Source: Bacteroidota bacterium
GTDB taxonomy: Bacteria; Bacteroidota; Bacteroidia; Chitinophagales; Chitinophagaceae
Reading direction: 5' to 3'
DNA length: 31,378 bases
Assembly (NCBI GenBank): GCA_023429825.1
Contig: JAEZDC010000062.1
Coordinates: 1 to 31,378, forward strand
In this document: positions 7,604 through 14,901 of the stretch, piece by piece
Numbering within the stretch: the stretch's first letter is position 1
Layout: the number at the start of each line of letters is the position of its first letter
Notes under the pieces: generated by a model
Told to the model about the DNA's origin: nothing
Databases searched by the model: none
Seen by the model: only the letters and a program-made list of their open reading frames with translations
Translations under genes and position numbers: made by a program

Positions 7604-7753
7604 TTAACTACCTCTTGTTCCACCTGTGCGGTTGGCTTTCTTGATCACTGCACCTGCAGCCTTACCAGGCTTGGGAATAAACTTCGACTGGTTGTTTGCT
7701 TTCTGGTTCTTAGAACCCTGCTTGTTGTTCTTATTGTTTGTAGGTAATCCCAT
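7604..7753 (-). CDS. Small basic Asn/Lys-rich protein (49 aa)
   Basis: This 49-codon ORF runs from the ATG at 7751-7753 to the TAA at 7604-7606. The protein is highly basic and low in complexity: MGLPTNNKNNKQGSKNQ at the front, then SKFIPKPGKAAGAVIKKA and a Gly/Arg tail NRTGGTRGS. It has no cysteine, acidic residue or membrane segment. I have an impression of similar short proteins in related Bacteroidota, which could not be checked. The charge and Gly-rich tail suggest nucleic-acid or ribosome association, which is inference only. The terminator directly behind it (7555-7584, read in reverse) supports it as a true transcription unit. No TAnnTTTG box is visible upstream. Confidence 0.7.
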   Translation of the reverse strand: MGLPTNNKNNKQGSKNQKANNQSKFIPKPGKAAGAVIKKANRTGGTRGS

Positions 7754-7810
7754 ATCCTTAAACGTTTCAGTGAAAATAATAATTTTTTGTTAGCCAGCTT
7801 TTGAAAAACG

Positions 7811-7846
7811 ATCACCGACTGTTGCGTCGCTCCCGAATTTTCGAAC
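7811..7846 (-). repeat. Dispersed intergenic repeat, copy 2
   Basis: ATCACCGACTGTTGCGTCGC followed by TCCCGAATTTTCGAAC aligns along its whole length with the reverse complement of the copies at 15574 and 26775. It lies between the 49-aa gene and the DinB-like gene. Confidence 0.65.
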
Positions 7847-7862
7847 TTGCCACGTGTATGCA

Positions 7863-8315
7863 TCAGGGATAAGCCACAGGTTCCAGTTCCAAGATATCGT
7901 TGAGGTGATGTAATAAATGTTTGTTGTAATCTGCAGCGAGCCATTCGATGGTATGAGGTTCGCCGGTTACACAAATGTTCCTGTACTTCTCTTCGGGCAT
8001 ATTCTGTAAAATAATATGCATGTGTTGGTTGAGTAACGTCCATAAACGGATCAACTGTGGGGTAGGATAATTATGATAGTTAGCCACTTTCACCCATTCG
8101 TCCTGTGCATATACGATCTTTTCATTTTCCTGGTATTGGGCTATCACAAACCTGCGGATGTTATTTTGTGCAGAGTCAATCAAATGACCAAGTATCTCCT
8201 TCTTACTCCACTTATCCGGAGCTTTACGAGCTAAAAGTTGTGCTTCAGACAATTTATTTAACAGCGGTATGTACTTACCGAGGATACCAGCAAGCTGGTC
8301 AATCGTTTCTCTCAT
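7863..8315 (-). CDS. DinB-like four-helix putative metal-binding protein
   Basis: This 150-aa all-helical protein fits the DinB/YfiT family. The usual histidine triad is visible: H44 in KKEILGHLIDSA, and H133 with H136/H137 in YNKHLLHHLNDIL near the C-terminus. These typically bind one divalent metal. WSKKEILGHLIDSAQNNIRR is the characteristic second helix. The length is normal for the family. Members include thiol-dependent transferases (bacillithiol, mycothiol or glutathione), but the substrate is often unknown and cannot be read here. The protein is cytoplasmic. It is a stand-alone gene: the 21-bp repeat array lies upstream and the dispersed repeat downstream. A TATCTTTA sequence at about 8333-8340 is a one-mismatch promoter box. 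Confidence 0.82.
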   Translation of the reverse strand: MRETIDQLAGILGKYIPLLNKLSEAQLLARKAPDKWSKKEILGHLIDSAQNNIRRFVIAQYQENEKIVYAQDEWVKVANYHNYPTPQLIRLWTLLNQHMHIILQNMPEEKYRNICVTGEPHTIEWLAADYNKHLLHHLNDILELEPVAYP

Positions 8316-8395
8316 ATGCAGCAGTTCTGTTTAAAGATAGGGTAGAAAATGAAAAATTGCCTGTACAGAATTGAAAATTGATTGAGGGAACGTTA

Positions 8396-8701
8396 GAAGC
8401 CTCTGTGGCAATTTCAGGAGGCTGCGGGAAAATGCAAGAGCCTCTGTGGAACTTTCAGAAGCTCCTGTGGTATTTGCAATAGGCTGCGGCAAAATTCAGG
8501 AGCGCCTGCGGAACTTTCAGGAAGCCCTGCGGAAAATGCAAGAGCCTCTGTGGAACTTTCAAAAGCTCGTGTGGTATTTGCAATAGGCTGCGGGAAAATT
8601 CAGTAGCGCCCGCGGAACTTCCACAAGGTTCTGTGGAAAAAACAATAGCCCCTGTGGTGTTTACAGGAGCCTCAGGGAAAATTCAATAGTCTTTGCGGGA
8701 A
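8396..8701. repeat. 21-bp degenerate tandem repeat array (about 15 units)
   Basis: The array has about 15 head-to-tail units built on AGCCTCTGTGGAACTTTCAG, each with a TGTGG or TGCGG core. The cores start at 8404, 8423, 8445, 8466, 8485, 8507, 8528, 8549, 8570, 8589, 8611, 8632, 8653, 8672 and 8694, so spacing is 21 with recurring 19/22 pairs. A higher-order repeat of 104 bp (five units) is clear: 8435-8516 is nearly identical to 8539-8620. The 19-base steps break any reading frame, so it is not coding. There are no unique spacers, so it is not CRISPR. It fills the gap behind the EF-hand gene and ahead of the DinB-like gene. Confidence 0.9.
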
Positions 8702-8740
8702 GAAGAAGCGGGTTAAAGCCACCTGATTTTCCAGACGGAC

Positions 8741-9358
8741 TTACTTTTGGATCGCATCCACAATTTCATATAGGGTTAGACCACTTACTGCCAGCTTCTG
8801 TTCTGCAAAAGCATTAGCAAGTTCGGAAATGCTGAGTTTATTGTCTTTTTTGATTTCCTGTGTGCTTCGAACCGAAGCCTTGTCATCTCGAAAAAGGTTC
8901 CCGTTTTCGTTATCGTATTTATCGTGATACGGAGCTCTTTCAATGTTTGTAACAGCAGTCTTATTGATCGGCATTTCTTTAGTGCTGATGTATCCGTCAT
9001 AATCCAGGTCATAACGCAAGAGAAATAGCACTGCAGGGTATCTTTTGATATACAAAAAATTTTTCCCTGAAGAAAATGAGGTTACTAATTCATTCACCTG
9101 CAGCTTGCCATCTTTATTACCGTCAAATCTTGAAATTAAAGTATCATAGGAAAGAAAACTATTCGGAAGTTCCGCCTGCTTTATTTCTTCATCTGGTTTG
9201 TAGGTATTACCTAAGCTCCTATTTGAAATATTGGATAAGAGCAAAAGGTAATCTATGGTTTTAACCTTTGCTCCTGTACTCACAAACTTCAGGTCAGGGG
9301 TTTGAGAAAATACAGAACAGGTAAATAACAGGCATAGCGCCAGGATAATTGTTTTCAT
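8741..9358 (-). CDS. Exported EF-hand calcium-binding protein
   Basis: This 205-aa protein has a clear signal peptide (MKTIILALCLLFTCSVFSQ), so it should be periplasmic or secreted. C14 is not in a convincing lipobox. Two canonical EF-hand loops are visible: DGNKDGKLQVNE (79-90), and DLDYDGYISTKE (117-128). A third near 167-179 (EIKKDNKLSISE) is degenerate. Calcium binding is therefore likely; any further role is unknown. The domain before the first EF-hand has no motif I recognise. The ATG at 9356-9358 is right because the signal peptide begins there. The 21-bp repeat array starts about 40 bases beyond the stop, and no conventional terminator is visible. Confidence 0.8.
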   Translation of the reverse strand: MKTIILALCLLFTCSVFSQTPDLKFVSTGAKVKTIDYLLLLSNISNRSLGNTYKPDEEIKQAELPNSFLSYDTLISRFDGNKDGKLQVNELVTSFSSGKNFLYIKRYPAVLFLLRYDLDYDGYISTKEMPINKTAVTNIERAPYHDKYDNENGNLFRDDKASVRSTQEIKKDNKLSISELANAFAEQKLAVSGLTLYEIVDAIQK

Positions 9359-9435
9359 AAAGGTTTTAAATGAAAATACAATTTTGCTTTAAATCAAAAA
9401 AAAAGAGATGTATATGCCACGCAAACTAAACACCC

Positions 9436-9720
9436 TCACTCTCCCGGGTATTTTTCTACCATCACCTGGTCTATAGTTTCATTGAGTTTGGATTCAACAT
9501 CCACGATCCACTTCGGCAGCCATTGCTCACTGATCTTCCAGTTACTGCCTTCAGGCTTGATCATGCGGAAGATGATGCGGTTGGCTTTGTCGTCGCTTAC
9601 ATCTACATGGAATGTCTTTTCAGGCGTGTTGGGAATGCGGCGAAAGTTGAATTCCCTGTTTTGCATTGGTGCTTTAATGAGTTGAGTGAACTGGATGTTG
9701 CGGGTAACGTGGAGGTCCAT
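9436..9720 (-). CDS. Conserved small hypothetical protein (paralogue of 2238-2489)
   Basis: This is a 94-aa soluble protein of unknown function, paralogous to the gene at 2238-2489. Shared motifs in order are EFNFRR, FHVDVSDDKANRIIFRM, NWKISEQWLPKWI. The ATG at 9718-9720 gives an N-terminus (MDLHVTRNIQF) that lines up residue for residue with its paralogue (MASQLKRNVHF); the longer reading adds nine unaligned residues. It differs by a two-residue insert before FHVDV and a longer C-terminal helix. It precedes the EF-hand gene by 77 bases on the same strand. No catalytic motif is seen. Confidence 0.8.
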   Translation of the reverse strand: MDLHVTRNIQFTQLIKAPMQNREFNFRRIPNTPEKTFHVDVSDDKANRIIFRMIKPEGSNWKISEQWLPKWIVDVESKLNETIDQVMVEKYPGE

Positions 9721-9860
9721 TAGCATAGGTTTTGCCGGACTAGGCAAGAAGTGTACAAGGAAAAGTGAAGGAAATGCTAAAGGGAGAGATTAATAGTTTA
9801 TCAAAAGTGTAGGAAGGTGACGACTAACCGATTCAAAAAAAAGATGAAATAAGATATGCA

Positions 9861-9884
9861 GTACAAGTGTGCGACGCAACGATG
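9861..9884 (+). repeat. Dispersed intergenic repeat, copy 3
   Basis: GTACAAGTGTGCGACGCAAC followed by GATG has the repeat core on the plus strand. Its flank GCAGTACAAG matches the copy at 26671-26700. It abuts the plsX stop codon at 9885-9887, so the element seems to have landed at, or grown up to, the gene's 3' end. Confidence 0.7.
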
Positions 9885-10853
9885 CTAAATAGAATTACTA
9901 TCGCTGGCTACCAAAGAAAAACTCTGTTTCATTTGTGCGCATACATCTGTTTCGATCATACGCTCTGCCAAACGGATCATGTTCCAGAATGCAGTGGCGT
10001 TGCTGATGCCATGTCCAATGATTACAGGCTTCGCTACACCTAATACAGGTGTGCCGCCGTAATTTTCATAGTGAAAGCGCTGGAGATATTCATCGGTGTG
10101 AATGTTACGGTGGTAGGCCACATCGTAAAAGCTCTCCGCCATTTTGAGAATAACGTTACCGGTAAACCCATCGCAGACCATTACATCCGCTTTATCGCCG
10201 AAGATGTCACGTCCTTCAATGTTACCAATGAAATTGACTTGCTTATTTTCTTTTAATAAAGGGAAAGTGTCTTTTGCAAGTTGATTACCTTTTCCTTCTT
10301 CTTCACCCACGTTCATCAATCCTACTTTAGGATCGTCAACACCTAATATATTTTTTGCGTAGAGAGCACCGAGTATAGCAAACTGGTCTAAATGCTCCGG
10401 TTTGCAGTCAGCATTTAATCCAACATCTAACAATAAACCAGTCTTGCCGTTGAGCTTAGGAATAACGGTAGCGATAGTTGGCCGTTGTACACCTTCAATT
10501 GCTTTGATGCTGAACATCGCACCTACCAGCATGGCACCGGTATTACCTGCGCTGATGAATGCATCAACTTTGCCGGTAGCCAGTAAATGAAACCCTATTG
10601 CAATGGAAGACTTCTGCTTTTCTTTAAGTGCTTTGGTGGGATGTTCGTTATAACCGATCACTTCAGGAGCATGGACCACGTGGATGTTGGGAGTAATTAC
10701 ATCATGCTCGCTTAACAGCTTGCGAAGTTGCTCTTCGTCGCCTACACAGAATAAAGTAGCCGGAGCTTTATTTCCCGACATGTAGCGTTGTAAACCTTTA
10801 ACAGCTTCGAGTGGTGCAAAGTCTCCACCCATCATGTCGATCGCAATATTCAT
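9885..10853 (-). CDS. plsX: Phosphate acyltransferase PlsX
   Basis: PlsX converts acyl-ACP and phosphate to acyl-phosphate, the acyl donor for PlsY, at the cytoplasmic face of the membrane in phosphatidic-acid synthesis. The 322-aa protein starts with the family hallmark MNIAIDMMGGDFAP; I therefore chose the ATG at 10851-10853 instead of the reading eight residues longer. Further family blocks are SIAIGFHLLATGKVDAFISA, NTGAMLVG and VMVCDGFTGNVILKMAES. The length is close to normal, perhaps slightly short at the C-terminus where the dispersed repeat abuts. It is the last gene of the widespread yceD-rpmF-plsX cluster. The hairpin between rpmF and plsX may set its expression below that of L32. 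Confidence 0.95.
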   Translation of the reverse strand: MNIAIDMMGGDFAPLEAVKGLQRYMSGNKAPATLFCVGDEEQLRKLLSEHDVITPNIHVVHAPEVIGYNEHPTKALKEKQKSSIAIGFHLLATGKVDAFISAGNTGAMLVGAMFSIKAIEGVQRPTIATVIPKLNGKTGLLLDVGLNADCKPEHLDQFAILGALYAKNILGVDDPKVGLMNVGEEEGKGNQLAKDTFPLLKENKQVNFIGNIEGRDIFGDKADVMVCDGFTGNVILKMAESFYDVAYHRNIHTDEYLQRFHYENYGGTPVLGVAKPVIIGHGISNATAFWNMIRLAERMIETDVCAQMKQSFSLVASDSNSI

Positions 10854-10871
10854 GTGCGGCAGTTTAGTTAA

Positions 10872-10906
10872 GTACAAAACCCCAAAGGTTTAATGCCTTC
10901 GGGGTT
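10872..10906 (-). terminator. Intercistronic hairpin with short T tract between rpmF and plsX
   Basis: On the minus strand AACCCCGAAGG pairs with CCTTTGGGGTT (10 of 11 positions) around CATTAAA, followed by TTTTG. It lies 20 bases after the rpmF stop and 18 bases before the plsX start. It looks like a leaky internal terminator or an mRNA 3'-end stabiliser for the abundant L32 message. Confidence 0.55.
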
Positions 10907-10926
10907 CAAATATAGTTGTAGAAAGA

Positions 10927-11121
10927 TTAAGCCTTAAGCGGTGCTTTTTCAGCTACTAATTTTCCTTTGTAGTACAACTTACCTTCACTTACGTGTGCAC
11001 GGTGACGTGGGTGAATTTCACCTGTTGTTGTGTCTTTGCTCAGTGTCACTTCTTCAGCTTTGTAGTGAGTTCTTCTTTTTGCACTTCTCTGCTGAGAGTG
11101 TCTGCGTTTAGGATTTGGCAT
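10927..11121 (-). CDS. rpmF: 50S ribosomal protein L32, zinc-ligand-free type
   Basis: L32 is a small protein of the large ribosomal subunit. The 64-aa sequence opens with the family signature MPNPKRRHSQQRSAKRRTHY. It has no cysteine at all: the usual two CxxC pairs are replaced by a segment running TTTGEIHPRHRAH to KLYYKGKLV, so it cannot bind zinc in the standard way. This C-minus form is known in many bacteria and removes dependence on zinc. It lies between yceD and plsX, the standard arrangement. Translation starts at the only sensible ATG. It is probably co-transcribed from the promoter at 11796. Confidence 0.96.
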   Translation of the reverse strand: MPNPKRRHSQQRSAKRRTHYKAEEVTLSKDTTTGEIHPRHRAHVSEGKLYYKGKLVAEKAPLKA

Positions 11122-11176
11122 AACCTAATTTTTATCCTTGTTAAATAAATTATTTCAATCGGGTTCGAAGTTTCTT

Positions 11177-11228
11177 GTTTTGAGTCTCGAGTTATAAAAC
11201 CTGAAACCTCAAACACAAAACTCAAAAC
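11177..11228. repeat. Inverted repeat in the yceD-rpmF gap
   Basis: GTTTTGAGT (11177-11185) pairs with ACTCAAAAC (11220-11228) around a loop containing ACCTGAAACCTCAAAC. The distal arm overlaps the yceD stop codon at 11228-11230. The CTGAAACC words resemble those at 840-925. It may be a dispersed repeat or an mRNA processing hairpin. Confidence 0.5.
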
Positions 11229-11773
11229 TAGTTTTCTAAATCTTTAAACTTCTCCAATCCCTTCCAGATCGGGTTCGTTGTGTTCTTATCGTTTTCTTCC
11301 ATTTCTTTCAGCTTGGCCAATACTTCAGGATTACATGTAGATTCTCCTTTGGCATCTTCAGGGCAAAGCTTCTGCATGGGTAAGCTTAAATTGATGAACT
11401 CGTAGATCCAGTCGGCAACGTTCAAATGACTTTCTGTGTGACTAATGTAGTATACATCAGGATCTTCTTCCTGGTCATTCATCACCTGTGGTTCTTCCAC
11501 CATCTTTACCACGATGTTGAATTCATCCCAAAGCTGAACGGTTAATGGATTTCCGCATCTATCGCACCAGCTTTGAACTGAACCACCCACATCAAACTTC
11601 AACATCATAAAGCCGGTGTTCTTCTCCAGTGTAAGCTTTACGTCGGCATTTACATCCTGGAAGTCCTGTTCACCATATTCTGTAAAGAACTTATCATCCA
11701 CCCTGTATTCAAAAACATGAATACCCGGCTTTAACCCAACAAACGGTATTTCGTATTCCCTCTTCTTACTCAT
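11228..11773 (-). CDS. yceD: DUF177 / YceD family protein
   Basis: YceD is a widespread partner of L32, linked in other bacteria to 23S rRNA maturation; its molecular role is still unclear. The 181-aa protein has the family core with C70 and C73 in WCDRCGNPLTVQL, and two further cysteines C137 and C147 in KLCPED and STCNPE, which together could form a metal site. The acidic stretch EEDPDVYYI and LNVADWIYEFINLSLPMQ match the family's middle and C-terminal blocks. It is the first gene of the yceD-rpmF-plsX cluster, and a near-perfect Bacteroidota promoter lies just upstream (11796-11826). Confidence 0.88.
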   Translation of the reverse strand: MSKKREYEIPFVGLKPGIHVFEYRVDDKFFTEYGEQDFQDVNADVKLTLEKNTGFMMLKFDVGGSVQSWCDRCGNPLTVQLWDEFNIVVKMVEEPQVMNDQEEDPDVYYISHTESHLNVADWIYEFINLSLPMQKLCPEDAKGESTCNPEVLAKLKEMEENDKNTTNPIWKGLEKFKDLEN

Positions 11774-11795
11774 ATCGCCGGTTTTTTAGGGTGGG

Positions 11796-11826
11796 CAAAG
11801 GTAAGGCTTAGCAATAGGATTTCAAA
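11796..11826 (-). promoter_or_regulatory. Bacteroidota-type promoter for yceD-rpmF-plsX
   Basis: On the minus strand TTTG (11823-11826), 19 bases, then TACCTTTG (11796-11803) fit the Bacteroidota consensus TTTG / TAnnTTTG exactly, including spacing. Transcription would start about 15-20 bases before the yceD ATG. Confidence 0.7.
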
Positions 11827-11873
11827 AGGAAAGTTGGTTTTGAGACCAAACTTCCGTTATTTGGCAAATTGTT

Positions 11874-12974
11874 ATGGAAAACCCATCAATCCCGGGCCAA
11901 AGTTCGCTGAAAAAGAAGATGAAATGGATCATTCCGGTGGTTTTAACCATTGCTGTGACTATTGTAACGCGGTTCCCGCTTTGGATTGAAGAAGTGTACA
12001 TCCCCTACATTTATACGTATATCGCATTGGTTCAAAGAACGTTAACAGGATGGCTGTTCATAAGTGTCGGCGATATTCTGTACCTGCTCGTGAACATTTG
12101 GCTGTTGATCCGAATTTATAATGGCATAAAGATCCTCGTCAAAAGAAATGCTACCTGGAGAGGTACGTTTCACAAACTGTTACGGCTGATACGCCTGTTA
12201 CTGTGGGTGTATATTTTTTTTAATGTGTTGTGGGGATGGAACTATCACCGGCTGGGTATCTCTTATCAACTGCAGCTCAAACCCGAGATATATAGCAAAG
12301 AAGTGCTGGTTGATCTTACACAGCAACTGATACTAAAAGTAAATGAGTCGAGACTTGCATTGGGGCATGACTACCGCTTCCCTAATCATAAAGAATATTT
12401 TATAACAGCAGTAGCGGCTTACAAGAAAGTGAAGAATGAATATCCATTTTTGAAATACTCAAGTCCTTCCATAAAAAAGTCAGGCTATGGAAGGCTTGGA
12501 AATTATATGGGGTTCCTGGGATACTACAATCCTTTTACCGGGGAAGCACAGGTTAATACAGCATATCTCCCTTTTCAACAATCCTACGTAGCGTGTCATG
12601 AGATCGGTCACCAGTTAGGATATGCCAGTGAGAGCGAAGCCAATTTTGTGGGATATCTTGCTGCCACCGCTTCAACTGATACCGCGTTGCGCTACTCTGT
12701 TTATTTCGACATGTTCAATTATGCGAACAGGGAGTTGTTCTATCGCGACTCAACTGCTGCAAGAGATAACTATAAAAAACTTGATACATTGGTGAAGCAG
12801 GATTATATGGCGGTGAGGATTTTTTTAAAAAAGTATAAAAATCCATTTGAACCCGTTGTAAAACTTTTTTACGATCAGTATCTCAAAGCCAATGCGCAGG
12901 CAAAAGGTATGCAGAGCTATAATGAAGTTGTTGGCTGGCTAATAGCGTATCGAAAGAAGTTTGGAAGGCTTTAA
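11874..12974 (+). CDS. DUF3810 membrane protein with HExxH zinc-peptidase motif
   Basis: This 366-aa protein has three N-terminal membrane segments (about 18-33, 57-80 and 105-120) followed by a soluble domain with HEIGH at 242-246 and SESEANF at 253-259. HExxH plus a downstream Glu is the zinc site of gluzincin metallopeptidases, so it is a candidate membrane-anchored protease. WGWNYHRLG just after the third helix and YGRLGNYMGFLGYYNPFTGE ahead of the active site are typical DUF3810 blocks. Its substrate is unknown. Its last 36 bases overlap the 3' end of the convergent gene at 12939, so the two mRNAs are complementary at their ends. The first ATG is used; no consensus promoter is seen. Confidence 0.85.
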   Translation: MENPSIPGQSSLKKKMKWIIPVVLTIAVTIVTRFPLWIEEVYIPYIYTYIALVQRTLTGWLFISVGDILYLLVNIWLLIRIYNGIKILVKRNATWRGTFHKLLRLIRLLLWVYIFFNVLWGWNYHRLGISYQLQLKPEIYSKEVLVDLTQQLILKVNESRLALGHDYRFPNHKEYFITAVAAYKKVKNEYPFLKYSSPSIKKSGYGRLGNYMGFLGYYNPFTGEAQVNTAYLPFQQSYVACHEIGHQLGYASESEANFVGYLAATASTDTALRYSVYFDMFNYANRELFYRDSTAARDNYKKLDTLVKQDYMAVRIFLKKYKNPFEPVVKLFYDQYLKANAQAKGMQSYNEVVGWLIAYRKKFGRL

Positions 12975-14240
12975 TTGAAATAGATATATAAACGCAGCCG
13001 AGAACATGAGTATCTCTCCTATCTCTCTCTGATAATCGAAATAAAATGGAAAATTGTGGTTGAAGCAAAGTCCAAGGATTGTTATAGCAATGACCTTCTT
13101 ATTTGCAAATGCTGTAAGCCACGCCATCACCGGTAGCCACTGTATCATATTGTATGGATTTCTTGATGCTGGTGTGATCAGTTCACACAATTGGTAAAAA
13201 AGAAAACACAGCATCAGCTGGTGGTGGATGGATTGAAGCCAATCTTTTTTATACGCAATAAACCATAGTAACAATACAGCTGCAAGCAGAAGAATTTGAA
13301 AAAATCTTACATCATCAATCTTAATACCTGCAAGATTGAGATAATGCTGAATACTGAATAGACAACCTGCATCAAAATTCAGAAAAGAAGCATTGGAATT
13401 TATTATACAGGGATCGGCTTTGCTAATATCTACTCGTTTGTATGCATCATCCATTGCAATATTGTCAGTAGCCTCTCTTGCATGAATCTGCATGGCAGCA
13501 TTATACTGCTTCCATTCGCTAAGGTCAGTAGTGGTAAATATGATTATACCTGCAACAGCAACACCTGCGAATAATACCAGAAAATGTTTCCAGCGGAATT
13601 CCCAAAAAGCAATAGCGCTTACTATAAAAAAGGGTCGCAGTACACTAACTAAAGCCAATATCAATAAATTCCATCGTTGTCTTTTGGCTTTTAATGTAAT
13701 TATTGTGACCAATGCAAACGCAAAAGCATATAATACATATACCTGTCCGTTATAGACATGAAGCAGCCAGTTGCGATCGAACAAAAAGAAAAAAGAAACG
13801 ATCAACAAAAAACGAAACTGTCTTCCCTTTGTTTTAAAGATTGAACTACTCATCCATAATGTGAAGAATAGAAATATTTCTGTGATGATCCACCAAACCA
13901 ACTTTATATCACAGTATTTCATTTTAGCGAGGGGTTGCTGCATTTGCAGGAACAATGGCGTTGATGTAACTCCATTTAAGCCTTCCCGGTTATCAGGATA
14001 TAAATTAAGCCATGCAGTAGTATCTCCGGGTTGCCATTTGTAAGAATAAATACCTTTCCCGGCCTCTTGTAACCTTGAACCAATGATACGCAATAAAAGA
14101 TCAGGACACATCGACTGATCCAGGTACAAATAACTATAGTATAGGTGAGGAACAAATAACAGCATTAACACAACAAGAAGCCATCTTATGGTTAAAGATG
14201 GCTTCTTGTCAAGGTCGCTTATGTAATAAAAGAATCTCAC
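12939..14240 (-). CDS. Polytopic membrane protein, glycosyltransferase-87 (DUF2029)-like
   Basis: This 433-aa protein has roughly ten hydrophobic membrane segments and a soluble loop (about 250-300). It resembles the GT87/DUF2029 family of polyprenyl-phosphate-sugar-dependent mannosyltransferase-like enzymes: DLLLRIIGSRLQEAGKGIYS lies after the first helix, YNGQVYVLY and RPFFIVSAIAFWEFRW in the middle. SRNPYNMIQWLPVMAWL near the C-terminus also suits it. The start codon here is GTG (14238-14240), one base after the dcd stop, so translation is probably coupled to dcd. The start is uncertain because the first in-frame ATG lies inside the first helix. The 3' end overlaps the DUF3810 gene by 36 bases. 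The sugar and acceptor are unknown. Confidence 0.65.
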   Translation of the reverse strand: MRFFYYISDLDKKPSLTIRWLLVVLMLLFVPHLYYSYLYLDQSMCPDLLLRIIGSRLQEAGKGIYSYKWQPGDTTAWLNLYPDNREGLNGVTSTPLFLQMQQPLAKMKYCDIKLVWWIITEIFLFFTLWMSSSIFKTKGRQFRFLLIVSFFFLFDRNWLLHVYNGQVYVLYAFAFALVTIITLKAKRQRWNLLILALVSVLRPFFIVSAIAFWEFRWKHFLVLFAGVAVAGIIIFTTTDLSEWKQYNAAMQIHAREATDNIAMDDAYKRVDISKADPCIINSNASFLNFDAGCLFSIQHYLNLAGIKIDDVRFFQILLLAAVLLLWFIAYKKDWLQSIHHQLMLCFLFYQLCELITPASRNPYNMIQWLPVMAWLTAFANKKVIAITILGLCFNHNFPFYFDYQREIGEILMFSAAFIYLFQLKPSKLLSIRY

Positions 14241-14241
14241 T

Positions 14242-14778
14242 TTAAAATTTATTCTTCCACATCATACTTTCAACAGGTTTATCGGGTTGGTGACTATACT
14301 TCGCATTCTTTTTTTCGTTGTATTTGATCTCAATATCACCCTCAACAGGAAAATAGATGAGCTGGCCTACCGGCATACCTGCATATACTTTTACAGGCTG
14401 CTTAACTGATATCTCCAACGTCCAGTTACCACAAAAACCAACATCACCCTTACCAGCTGTTGCGTGTATGTCGATCCCTAATCTGCCTGTGCTGGATTTT
14501 CCTTCAAGGAAAGGGACATGTGCATGCGTTTCAGTATACTCCTGCGTTACGCCTAAATAGAAAATATGTGGATACAAAACGAAACCATCTTCAGGAATTT
14601 CAAAATATTCGATCTCATTATGCTTCTTTGCATCTAAGATATGCTCCCGATAAGTAGCCAGGCATTTACCTAAATGTACATCGTAGCTATTACTGCCAAG
14701 ACATTCACGGTTGTATGGTTTGATAATGATGGTTCCCTTCTCCATCTCCTGCAAGATGCGCTGATCAGATAATATCAT
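14242..14778 (-). CDS. dcd: dCTP deaminase
   Basis: Dcd converts dCTP to dUTP and ammonia, feeding dTMP synthesis in the cytoplasm. The 178-aa protein begins MILSDQRI and carries GSNSYDVHLG, the conserved EGKSSTGRLGI (92-102) with its Ser and Arg, and the catalytic-glutamate block FCGNWTLEISV (E122). YAGMPVGQLIYF and KYSHQ near the C-terminus are also family-typical. The C-terminal tail is a little shorter than in some relatives but complete. It is followed after one base by the polytopic protein at 12939, an operon partner with no obvious functional link. No consensus promoter was found in the 120-base divergent gap to the phosphopantetheinyl transferase. Confidence 0.95.
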   Translation of the reverse strand: MILSDQRILQEMEKGTIIIKPYNRECLGSNSYDVHLGKCLATYREHILDAKKHNEIEYFEIPEDGFVLYPHIFYLGVTQEYTETHAHVPFLEGKSSTGRLGIDIHATAGKGDVGFCGNWTLEISVKQPVKVYAGMPVGQLIYFPVEGDIEIKYNEKKNAKYSHQPDKPVESMMWKNKF

Positions 14779-14901
14779 TGGTTATGGTTTGTAATTTGAG
14801 TGGTATCCCCGCTGGCTGTAAACTTCCTACCTTAGCACACTTCTTTAAACCGCAGATGCAATATAAATCGTAATTGGAGACCGATAAATCGTACAGAAGA
14901 T

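Noticed and set aside
8396..8701. CRISPR-like regular array.
   Set aside because: The units are head to tail with no unique spacers, the period is 21 bp, the units are degenerate, and no cas genes are present.
10896..10915. GGGGTTCAAATA looks like a tRNA T-arm.
   Set aside because: It is half of the rpmF-plsX hairpin. No acceptor, D or anticodon arms can be formed around it.
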